From: an uncultured Bacteroidales bacterium
Lineage (GTDB): Bacteria > Bacteroidota > Bacteroidia > Bacteroidales > UBA932
DNA length: 51,373 nt
NCBI GenBank assembly: GCA_900545245.1
Contig: UQYV01000025.1
Span: 1-51,373 of the forward strand
Direction: 5' to 3'
The notes below the pieces were generated by a model. It was not told the DNA's origin. It saw only the letters and a list, made by a program, of their open reading frames with translations, and searched no databases. Positions 23,370-30,864 of this stretch are shown here, in pieces. Every line of letters begins with the position of its first letter. The first letter of the stretch is position 1. A program made the position numbers and the translations under genes.

Positions 23370-25661
23370 ATGAAACTGAAACTTTTGACAATCCTTGCGG
23401 CGCTTTCCTGTGTGGCGGCCTCCTGTACCGCTTCTTTTGATGGGACTGATTCTCCGGTAGATTATGTGAGTACACTTGTCGGCTCGATGTCCAAACATTC
23501 GATATCCACGGGAAATACCTATCCTGCCATTGCCCGTCCTTGGGGTATGAATTTCTGGACGCCGATGACCGGAACAATGGGTGACGGATGGACCTACACC
23601 TACACGGCAGACCAAATCCGCGGTTTCAAGCAGACGCATCAGCCCAGTCCTTGGATTAACGACTACGGTCAGTTTGTCATAATGCCGGTCACCACCGGTG
23701 CCCATTTCGACCAGCAGGAGCGCGCCAGCTGGTTCTCCCACAAGGCAGAGACCGCAAAACCATACTACTACAGCGTCTATCTTGCGGACCACGACGTCTT
23801 CGCCGAACTCACACCGACCGATCGTGCGGCAGCCTTTCGTCTGACCTATCCGGAGAGGGATATGTCCTATCTGGTGGTTGATGCATTCGACAATGGTTCA
23901 TTTGTTCGTGTCATTCCTGAAAAGAATATGATTGTCGGCTACACGACGAAGAATTCCGGCGGCGTTCCCGACAATTTCCGCAATTGGTTCGTAGTCGTTT
24001 GTGACACTCCTTTCGACTATGTCAGGACTGTCAGCGACGGTCGCAATATGTCCGAATCCCTCTCAAGCGAGTCCTTCCATTCCGGAGCTCTCGTGGGCTT
24101 TAAGACCGTGAGGGGCCAGAAAGTCGGTCTTCGTGTCGCTTCGTCATTCATAAGCCTTGAGCAGGCGGAGCGCAATCTCGCTGAACTTGGCGACGGAGAC
24201 TTCGACCGCCTTGTTGCAGAGGGCAAATCCCGTTGGAACGAGGTTTTGGGACGCATCAGCGTTGAGGACGAGAATGTCGACAATCTCCGCACATTCTATT
24301 CCTGCCTCTATCGTTCAGTGCTTTTCCCCCGCAATCTTTCGGAAATAGACGCTGAGGGTAAAGTTATGCACTACAGTCCATACAATGGCGAAGTCCTTCC
24401 GGGATATATGTTCACAGACACAGGATTCTGGGACACATTCCGCTGCCTTTTCCCGCTTTTGAACCTCGTCTATCCGGACGAAAACATCAAGATGCAGGAA
24501 GGACTTGTCAATGCCTACCTCGAAAGCGGTTTCCTGCCGGAGTGGGCGAGCCCGGGACATCGCGGATGTATGGTGGGCAACAATTCCGCTTCGGTCGTGG
24601 CTGATGCATATATAAAGGGACTTCGCGGCTATGACATCGAAAAACTCTGGGAGGCGGTCACTCACGCTTCCACCGCTGTTCACCCCGAGGTGAGTTCCAC
24701 CGGAAGGCTCGGATGGGAAGAATACAACCGCCTGGGATATGTTCCTTGCGACAAGGGAATAAACGAAAGCGCTGCCAGGACTTTGGAATATGCCTACGAC
24801 GACTGGTGCATCTGGACACTCGGAAAGGCTCTTGGAAAAACCGAAGAAGAAATCTCTGTCTATAAAGAGAGGGCGTTGAATTACAAGAACTTATATCTCT
24901 CAGATGAGTCTCTGATGTGTGGCCGCAAGGCCAGCGGAGAGTTCTCCCTCCCGCTCAACCCCTACAAATGGGGAGGCGATTTCACCGAGGGTAATGCCCT
25001 TCACTACACCTGGTCTGTCTTCCACGACATTGCCGGACTTATCGAACTTATGGGCGGTGACGAGGCATTCATCGCCGGTCTTGACAGGATTTTTGAGATG
25101 CCGCCTGTTTTCGACGATAGCTACTATGGTTTCCCGATTCACGAAATCCGTGAGATGCAGGTTATGAATATGGGCAACTACGCCCACGGAAACCAGCCGA
25201 TTCAGCATATGCTCTATCTCTACAACTGGGGCGGGCAGCCATGGAAGGCGCAGAAGCGCATCCGCGAAGTGATGGACAAGTTCTACACCGCCGCACCTGA
25301 CGGCTACTGTGGAGACGAAGACAACGGACAGACCTCGGCTTGGTATGTTTTCTCGGCACTCGGATTCTATCCTGTCTGTCCCGCAACCGAGCAGTACGCG
25401 ATTGGCACACCTCTCTTTCGCAAGGTCACGCTCAACTTGCCGTCCGGCAACCAGGTCGTGATTAACGCAAAGAACAACGGGCGGGACAATTTCTATATAA
25501 AGTCTCTGAAACTGGGCGGAAAGACATACACCAAGACATATTTCACCCATGGCGATCTTGTCAGTGGTGCGAATATTGACTTTACAATGTCCCCGGAGCC
25601 TGATATGCACCGCTCTACGACACATTCCGACCGGCCGTACTCATTTTCCGATAAAAAATAA
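23370..25661 (+). CDS. GH92 alpha-mannosidase, lipoprotein
   Basis: The 763-residue protein has a signal ending AASC. GH92 enzymes are calcium-dependent, inverting exo-alpha-mannosidases. Typical stretches: GFKQTHQPSPWINDYGQF, FTDTGFWDTFR, FTEGNALHYTW, HGNQPIQHMLYLYNW and the run to TSAWYVFSALGFYPV. From memory of the Bacteroides enzyme BT3990, its acid E533, base pair D642/D644 and +1-site H584-E585 all map with one offset of 7 to E540, D649/D651 and H591-E592 here. The retained H-E pair would suit alpha-1,2 linkages. Gln replaces the more usual Glu in HGNEP. The enzyme probably removes mannan side chains in the periplasm or at the surface. Confidence 0.92.
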   Translation: MKLKLLTILAALSCVAASCTASFDGTDSPVDYVSTLVGSMSKHSISTGNTYPAIARPWGMNFWTPMTGTMGDGWTYTYTADQIRGFKQTHQPSPWINDYGQFVIMPVTTGAHFDQQERASWFSHKAETAKPYYYSVYLADHDVFAELTPTDRAAAFRLTYPERDMSYLVVDAFDNGSFVRVIPEKNMIVGYTTKNSGGVPDNFRNWFVVVCDTPFDYVRTVSDGRNMSESLSSESFHSGALVGFKTVRGQKVGLRVASSFISLEQAERNLAELGDGDFDRLVAEGKSRWNEVLGRISVEDENVDNLRTFYSCLYRSVLFPRNLSEIDAEGKVMHYSPYNGEVLPGYMFTDTGFWDTFRCLFPLLNLVYPDENIKMQEGLVNAYLESGFLPEWASPGHRGCMVGNNSASVVADAYIKGLRGYDIEKLWEAVTHASTAVHPEVSSTGRLGWEEYNRLGYVPCDKGINESAARTLEYAYDDWCIWTLGKALGKTEEEISVYKERALNYKNLYLSDESLMCGRKASGEFSLPLNPYKWGGDFTEGNALHYTWSVFHDIAGLIELMGGDEAFIAGLDRIFEMPPVFDDSYYGFPIHEIREMQVMNMGNYAHGNQPIQHMLYLYNWGGQPWKAQKRIREVMDKFYTAAPDGYCGDEDNGQTSAWYVFSALGFYPVCPATEQYAIGTPLFRKVTLNLPSGNQVVINAKNNGRDNFYIKSLKLGGKTYTKTYFTHGDLVSGANIDFTMSPEPDMHRSTTHSDRPYSFSDKK

Positions 25662-25673
25662 AGACAGCAAGAT

Positions 25674-28025
25674 ATGAAGAAGAAATTACTGACAGCAGCG
25701 TCAATTGCCCTCGGCGTCTCACTTACGGCCTCGGCTCAGACATTCGAATCCCGTCGTCCTGCGGAGGGGGAGCGTCTCTTCACATCTGAAAAGATTGAAC
25801 AGGTCATCGATGAAGTCACCGCACAGCTGACGAACCCGAAGCTCGCGTGGATGTTTCGCAACTGCTTCCCGAACACGCTCGACACGACGGTGCATTTTCG
25901 CGAGGACAAAGACGGCAATCCCGACACCTTCGTCTATACAGGTGACATCCACGCCATGTGGCTGCGCGATTCCGGAGCCCAAGTCTGGCCTTATGTGCAG
26001 TTCGCTGCTCAGGATGAGCATCTGAAGCGGATGATTGCCGGGGTCATAAATCGTCAGTTCCTTTCTATAACTATCGACCCCTATGCAAATGCGTTCAACG
26101 ACGGCCCGACAGGAGGCCATTGGATGACTGACGGTACGGACATGAACCCGAACGACCATGAGCGGAAATGGGAGATTGATTCGCAGTGCTATCCGATTCG
26201 GCTCGCGCACGAGTATTGGAAGGTGACCGGTGACACTTCGGTCTTCGGCGACAAATGGATCGAGGGTATGAGGGCAATTCTCTCCACACTTCGTGAACAG
26301 CAACGTAAGGAAGGGCATGGCTCATATAGGTTCACACGTGTGACCGACCGGCAACTCGACACAAAATGCTGCAATGGTATGGGCAATCCGGTAAAGCCTT
26401 GCGGGCTCATAGCCTCGTCTTTCCGTCCTTCCGATGACGCCACGACCTTCGAGTTTCTTATTCCGTCGAACTTCTTTGCGGTGACGTCTCTCCGAAAGGC
26501 CGCTGAAATCCTCGAGACTGTAAATCAAGACACTTTGATGGCAGGGGAGTGCCGTGTGCTTGCCGACGAGGTTGAGACCGCGCTGAAGGAAAATGCTGTG
26601 GTCTATCACCCGAAATTCGGGAATATATATGCCTTTGAAGTCGATGGATTCGGCAATTCGTATCTTATGGACGACGCTAATGTGCCGAGTCTTCTCGCGC
26701 TTGCCTATCTTGGTGACGTTGCTTCTGACAACCCCGTTTACCGCAACACGCGCCGTTTCGTCCTAAGTGACAGTAATCCCTATTTCTTCAAAGGCACTGC
26801 AGGAGAGGGAATCGGTGGCCCGCACATCGGTTATGACATGATCTGGCCGATGAGCATAATGATGAGGGCATTCACCTCGACTGATGACAATGAAATACGG
26901 GACTGCATAGTGATGCTGATGAACACCGACGCCGGAACCGGATTTATGCATGAGTCCTTCCACAAGGACAATCCTGAGAACTTCACTCGCGCATGGTTTG
27001 CATGGCAGAACACGCTGTTCGGAGAGCTGATTCTAAAACTCATTCATGATGGAAAGCTCGATGTTCTGAACACCATCGGGCTTGACCATGATGGAAAGGC
27101 TGTCGCACAGTACGATAAGCCGGACCGCTGTCAGAGTACGGGGTATCAGTCTCTTCGGGAGCGCTGTGAAAAGGTTTCATTCAAGGATCAGGGCATCGTT
27201 CGCGATGCCTTTCTTTATCGTCCTTCGAGACATGCCGGGACAGCGGCTTCTGTTTTCTCAGACTCTGCCGGCTCGGGGGACGAGGCTTCTGGACAGACTG
27301 ACGGGATGCCGCTCGTGGTTGTCCTGCACGGTTACGGCGGAAAAGCCCTCGGCGATGGCCTCCGCTTTATTGAACTTGCTGACCTACACGGCTTTGCCGT
27401 CTGCTGGCCTCAAGGCGCCGAGGACGGCACCGGACACAGCTGCTGGAATGTAGGCTATCCTTTTCAGGCGGGTTATCGCATTGACGACACGGCCTATCTC
27501 CGCCGCCTTGTCAGACACCTACAGAAGAATTTCGGCGTCAGTCGCCGCAATGTCTTTCTCACCGGAATGTCCAACGGCGGAGAGATGTGCTACAAGATGG
27601 CCGCGGAGCACCCTGAGACTTTCTCTGCAATAGCCTCTATTGCTGGCCTGACACTGACTTCAATGAGCACGGACTACCGCCGTCCAATCCCATTTATGGA
27701 GGTTCACGGCACTGACGACAAGATTTCTGCTTGGGATGGTGACCCTCAAAACAAGGGCGGCTGGGGGGCCTATCTCTCTGTCCCGTCAGCCGTCTCGCAC
27801 ATAGTTTCAGCTAATCGCTGCGTAGCTCTCAGCACCACCGAAATTCCGGCCGAGCACAAGAGAGTCATCCTCCACCATTTCACCGAAGGCATCCCATCAC
27901 GCAGAGGAGGCCCTTCCTCCGAAGTCCTTCTCTACGAAGTCCGAGGTGGCGACCACAGCTGGTCCGAGCGCTACATTCCCACCTGCGACCTCATCTGGGA
28001 GTTCTTCTCAAGATATGTCAGATAG
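25674..28025 (+). CDS. GH125 exo-alpha-1,6-mannosidase fused to a serine esterase
   Basis: The 783-residue protein has a signal peptide ending SLTASAQ. Residues about 22-465 are a full GH125 domain (YTGDIHAMWLRDSGAQVWPY, NDHERKWEIDSQCYPIRLA, GGPHIGYDMIWPMSIMMRA), a family that releases mannose from alpha-1,6 chains. Residues about 480-783 are an alpha/beta-hydrolase of the CE1 / PHB-depolymerase-like kind: VVVLHGYGG, nucleophile S633 in GMSNGGE, a likely Asp in HGTDDKISAWDGD and H761 in GGDHSW. The joint is a Ser/Gly/Ala-rich linker. The esterase substrate is unknown; an acyl group on mannan is my inference from context. The gene starts 12 bases after GH92. A second copy of its last 17 codons lies at 30563-30613. 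Confidence 0.9.
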   Translation: MKKKLLTAASIALGVSLTASAQTFESRRPAEGERLFTSEKIEQVIDEVTAQLTNPKLAWMFRNCFPNTLDTTVHFREDKDGNPDTFVYTGDIHAMWLRDSGAQVWPYVQFAAQDEHLKRMIAGVINRQFLSITIDPYANAFNDGPTGGHWMTDGTDMNPNDHERKWEIDSQCYPIRLAHEYWKVTGDTSVFGDKWIEGMRAILSTLREQQRKEGHGSYRFTRVTDRQLDTKCCNGMGNPVKPCGLIASSFRPSDDATTFEFLIPSNFFAVTSLRKAAEILETVNQDTLMAGECRVLADEVETALKENAVVYHPKFGNIYAFEVDGFGNSYLMDDANVPSLLALAYLGDVASDNPVYRNTRRFVLSDSNPYFFKGTAGEGIGGPHIGYDMIWPMSIMMRAFTSTDDNEIRDCIVMLMNTDAGTGFMHESFHKDNPENFTRAWFAWQNTLFGELILKLIHDGKLDVLNTIGLDHDGKAVAQYDKPDRCQSTGYQSLRERCEKVSFKDQGIVRDAFLYRPSRHAGTAASVFSDSAGSGDEASGQTDGMPLVVVLHGYGGKALGDGLRFIELADLHGFAVCWPQGAEDGTGHSCWNVGYPFQAGYRIDDTAYLRRLVRHLQKNFGVSRRNVFLTGMSNGGEMCYKMAAEHPETFSAIASIAGLTLTSMSTDYRRPIPFMEVHGTDDKISAWDGDPQNKGGWGAYLSVPSAVSHIVSANRCVALSTTEIPAEHKRVILHHFTEGIPSRRGGPSSEVLLYEVRGGDHSWSERYIPTCDLIWEFFSRYVR

Positions 28026-28029
28026 GATT

Positions 28030-30336
28030 TTATTCCACAAACTGCGACCAGCTTATGTTCTTTGCTTCCGCAACGTTTTCGATTTCGTCCGGAAGGTTGA
28101 CGAAGAAGTCGAATCCTGTCCATTCTTCGACTTGGTCTACGCTGCAGCTGTGATTATGGAATTTGTCTTGTATATAGGCTCTGTTTTCGAACCAAAATGC
28201 TATGCAACTTGCATCGGTGACTGATGCTGCCACGTACCTCACTCTTAGAACGAGTTTATAGAAGTATGGGGGAATAGGAACTTGCTGGTCGGGATGTTTC
28301 TTAGGACTAATATACTGAATTTGAGGCGTTTCATTTCCTTTATGGAAAGATACACCGGTGGTCACGAAGATTTCTTCTTTATTAGCCAATTTCTGTACTT
28401 CCCCCTCGAGAGTACTCCATATTCCGCTATTGAAACTATCTTGGACTTGCGGCACTTGATTCGTCACATAGAAGGTTTGGAGTTGCATCGTCCTGTTTCC
28501 GTCTCTTGAAGCGTTCGGACACATATGTCCTCTCGAATAACCCGAATAGGCTGTATAGCTGCCATCACATACTTTGATTTGGAACTTCTCGTCAATATCC
28601 GGATTATAATACCAGTCTTTAGGTCGTTCTGTATTCCCCATATGACTACTATTAAGCGGATAGGCGGTCCAAAGCGGTGCCATCATTTCAGTGTCGTAGA
28701 AAACTGTATAGTTCCTTTTTTCACCTGCATAGGTTGTGTTTACCACATAGCGGGTACCATCTTCCTTTATGGAAGCGAGTTCCAGCCAGTTTTTGTCCAG
28801 CACAGTCTGCGAGCCGTCGCCTGGAGTGTTGCCACCGGGAGTTTCGCCTCCCTGTGAGTCTCCACCAGGCGTTTCTCCGCCAGGAGTTTCCCCTCCGGGC
28901 GTGCTGCCGCCTGTCTTTTCCAAAACGATGTCGTCAACAAGTGTTACTGCGCTTGGCACAAATTTGAGGTCGAGCGACTTGACAGTCGAAGAAATGGTGA
29001 AATCCAATTTCTGAACAATATCAAAAGACGTGGTTGTCGCTTCAAACTGGCCGTTTACTTCAGACCACTCCGTCGCTGATGATTCCTTATAATGAAGTTT
29101 CACATTTGAAGTATTTTGAAGCGTCCTGACTTGAGCGGAAAGCGTCAACGATGTTTCTCCCTCAACGACAATGTTCTCGACTGTAAATGAACCACCTTTT
29201 GCGATATATAAATATGGATTACTTGGTGAATGACCGTTATTGTTAAACCTTATATCCGTTTTATCTCCTATATAGACATATTTCAGATTTTCGGATACTC
29301 CGGTTCCGCTTACACCGGTGATATTCGGTTGGTGTTTGTCTTGCTCTGTGACATAACGGAAATTCTCAACAAAAATACGGCTCTCAATCTGCTTCTTTTC
29401 GCAGTTCTCCGCCGTCAAACTAAGGTTTATCACAGCCAGCTGACTCTCCGGAAATGACAGGTCCTTTGGCAGAGTGACTTCCTTGGAGAAGGAATAATCC
29501 TCGCTCTCGCCTGAAAATGTCAGTTTCACTCCGGCTTTGATTGTGGTAGGATTCACAACCAGCCAGACCGAGTTGTTGCTGTTCTGCGCGTTTTCTCCAA
29601 AGACCGGCCCGTCTGTGCCAAGATACAAGGCTGTGACGACGTTATTTTCGACAGTCCATTTCTCGATGCTTGCCTTCGCCAAATCAATGGCGGCACGACC
29701 GCTGAGAACTGTGTCTTTCGGTGCCGTGATAGAGAACTCTTTAAGCTTTTGTCCGTTGAGAAGTTCCGGTCCGTTCAGATTCACTTTCACAATGGAGAAC
29801 ATTCTCTTGAAGAAGAGGTCGGCCGGTCTGATTTCTCCGTTTGTTACCGAGTAAGCCGCCTCTTGTGCTACGAGAACATCGCAGGATTGGTCGATTGTGT
29901 GGCGGCTCGGCTTTTGAACAGAAGCCAAGTTGATTCCTACCAAACTACTACTTGTACTCTTTAATCCGGCGTGGAATGCGGAAGCCGGTGCAAACGATTT
30001 GAATTGCCCGGTTTGTGTTATGCCTGTAACTTTTCCTTCAAATTTTGCTGTGATGCCCTCATCGTTTGTGTTTTTCAATATCGTTGTGGGCTTCTTCGTG
30101 TTAGCATCAATTTTCTCGACAAATATCGCCAATTCGTCATTTTTAGACCACTTCGGAGTGTATGTGCCGTCGAAATTGTTGTCTATAAAAGACTTGACGG
30201 CAGCATTTTCCCTAGTCTCAACGATAAATTTGTAGACTCTCCCTTCTTTTGAAGGCTCATTGATTGTTTCTTTTACGCAAGATGCTGCGAAAAGCGAGAA
30301 TGCTATGACAGCAGCTGTTTTGATTAGTCTTTTCAT
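28030..30336 (-). CDS. Surface lipoprotein with fimbrillin-like region and C-terminal DNA/RNA endonuclease
   Basis: I take the ATG at 30336, where MKRLIKTAAVIAFSLFAASC gives a lipoprotein signal followed by KE-rich residues; the frame is open 19 codons upstream but without a signal. Residues about 25-310 resemble fimbrillin/Mfa-like adhesins, followed by a beta-sandwich of about 150 residues. A PGGETPGG-type linker separates these from a NucA-like non-specific nuclease whose catalytic motif reads YSRGHMCPNAS (H604; the family usually has DRGH). The likely role is degrading nucleic acid at the cell surface, for nutrition or against extracellular DNA. Its base composition looks more AT-rich than the mannan genes and it is convergent with GH125, 4 bases apart, which suggests later arrival. 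Confidence 0.85.
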   Translation of the reverse strand: MKRLIKTAAVIAFSLFAASCVKETINEPSKEGRVYKFIVETRENAAVKSFIDNNFDGTYTPKWSKNDELAIFVEKIDANTKKPTTILKNTNDEGITAKFEGKVTGITQTGQFKSFAPASAFHAGLKSTSSSLVGINLASVQKPSRHTIDQSCDVLVAQEAAYSVTNGEIRPADLFFKRMFSIVKVNLNGPELLNGQKLKEFSITAPKDTVLSGRAAIDLAKASIEKWTVENNVVTALYLGTDGPVFGENAQNSNNSVWLVVNPTTIKAGVKLTFSGESEDYSFSKEVTLPKDLSFPESQLAVINLSLTAENCEKKQIESRIFVENFRYVTEQDKHQPNITGVSGTGVSENLKYVYIGDKTDIRFNNNGHSPSNPYLYIAKGGSFTVENIVVEGETSLTLSAQVRTLQNTSNVKLHYKESSATEWSEVNGQFEATTTSFDIVQKLDFTISSTVKSLDLKFVPSAVTLVDDIVLEKTGGSTPGGETPGGETPGGDSQGGETPGGNTPGDGSQTVLDKNWLELASIKEDGTRYVVNTTYAGEKRNYTVFYDTEMMAPLWTAYPLNSSHMGNTERPKDWYYNPDIDEKFQIKVCDGSYTAYSGYSRGHMCPNASRDGNRTMQLQTFYVTNQVPQVQDSFNSGIWSTLEGEVQKLANKEEIFVTTGVSFHKGNETPQIQYISPKKHPDQQVPIPPYFYKLVLRVRYVAASVTDASCIAFWFENRAYIQDKFHNHSCSVDQVEEWTGFDFFVNLPDEIENVAEAKNISWSQFVE

Positions 30337-30349
30337 AGTTTCTGCTGTT

Positions 30350-30493
30350 TTAAAGGTCATGGATGTGATTCTCATTCTCGCTGACTGTGGCACCAGCTTG
30401 GTTTGCCCCCCCCAGGTTACTTTGTGCGAAGCCTTGCTCTATTGAGAAGATTTCGACAGACACAGTAGGTGTATCGTAGATTGTGTTTGTCAT
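30350..30493 (-). CDS. 47-residue leader protein of the nuclease operon
   Basis: An ATG at 30491-30493 opens 47 codons ending at 30350-30352: MTNTIYDTPTVSVEIFSIEQ, then GFAQSN, LGGANQAGATVSE and a short tail. The pattern Pro-x-Val-x-hydrophobic, then E-x-GFA-x-S and Gly/Ala-rich residues, is one I recognise from tiny Bacteroidetes ORFs next to fimbrillin-like genes; their function is not known. It lies 13 bases before the nuclease start and 33 bases behind a good promoter, so both are co-transcribed. The LGG codons contain a run of eight G (30406-30413), which could slip. Confidence 0.65.
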   Translation of the reverse strand: MTNTIYDTPTVSVEIFSIEQGFAQSNLGGANQAGATVSENENHIHDL

Positions 30494-30526
30494 AGTGTAC
30501 TAAGTTTTATGTTGCACTTCAATTCG

Positions 30527-30556
30527 CAAAGATATTGAAAATAATCAGATTTCAAA
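30527..30556 (-). promoter_or_regulatory. Promoter of the leader ORF and nuclease genes
   Basis: On the minus strand TTTG (30553-30556), 18 bases, then TATCTTTG (30527-30534), a strong Bacteroidetes match. The ATG of the 47-residue ORF follows 33 bases downstream. The promoter ends exactly where the esterase-tail remnant begins. Confidence 0.75.
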
Positions 30557-30562
30557 TTTTTT

Positions 30563-30613
30563 ATTCCCACCTGCGACCTTGTCTGGGAATTTTTCTCCGG
30601 TTATCTCAGATAA
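30563..30613 (+). pseudogene. C-terminal remnant of a second GH125/esterase-type gene
   Basis: The 51 bases are 42/51 identical to 27975-28025 and read IPTCDLVWEFFSGYLR plus stop, against IPTCDLIWEFFSRYVR plus stop in the intact gene. Most differences are silent or conservative, so this is the tail of a paralogue that was under selection, not a recent duplicate. Everything upstream of these 16 codons has been replaced by the nuclease segment. Confidence 0.8.
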
Positions 30614-30635
30614 TTCAAACCTTTTCATTATTGCA

Positions 30636-30665
30636 ATAAAAAACCGCCACCCGAAAAGGTGGCGG
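30636..30665 (-). terminator. Intrinsic terminator of the M16 peptidase transcript
   Basis: Perfect 8-bp stem CCGCCACC/GGTGGCGG (30644-30651 with 30658-30665) with a 6-base loop. On the minus strand it is followed by six T (complement of 30638-30643), so it stops transcription coming from the M16 gene. The plus-strand T-run is weaker, but the hairpin could act both ways. Confidence 0.8.
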
Positions 30666-30677
30666 CTTTGCTTTTAG

Positions 30678-30742
30678 AATCAGCTGTTAAAATCAGCTGT
30701 TAAAATCAGCTTTCAAAATCAGTTGTTAAAATCAGTTGTTAA
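30678..30742. repeat. Five 13-bp tandem repeats (AATCAGCTGTTAA)
   Basis: Five contiguous units of 13 bases: the first two identical, the third with CTTTCAA, the last two with TTGTTAA. They lie between the terminator and the structured element, in the 3' untranslated part of the M16 transcript. The core CAGCTG is palindromic. Slippage could change the copy number. Confidence 0.9.
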
Positions 30743-30744
30743 AA

Positions 30745-30863
30745 GGGGATGCATAAAAGGATGGGATGCAAGGCGGACGGTGAAGATGAAAGCGCAGCAA
30801 CCTTGGTGGTTGTGAGCATTTCATCAAGCCGTCCAACGAAGCAGACCGCCTTTTCTTCGCCCC
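30745..30863 (-). repeat. Structured intergenic element, copy 2
   Basis: Read on the minus strand it aligns end to end with 22197-22321. Stems (plus coordinates): GGACGG/CCGTCC at 30775-30780 with 30829-30834, GATGAAA/TTTCATC at 30785-30791 with 30819-30825, and CAACC/GGTTG at 30798-30802 with 30808-30812. Bases in the first two stems differ from copy 1 while the new bases still pair. The outer stem keeps AAAAGG/CCTTTT and GGGG/CCCC. It begins 1 base after the M16 stop codon, in M16 sense. Confidence 0.8.
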
Positions 30864-30864
30864 G

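Noticed and set aside
23370..25661. GH92 as a mannose-phosphate uncapping enzyme, because of Gln in HGNQP
   Set aside because: The position equivalent to the catalytic acid is E540 in FTEGN and is intact; the Gln lies elsewhere.
30406..30413. G8 tract as proof of phase variation
   Set aside because: A single sequence cannot show length variation; kept only as a possibility in the leader ORF finding.
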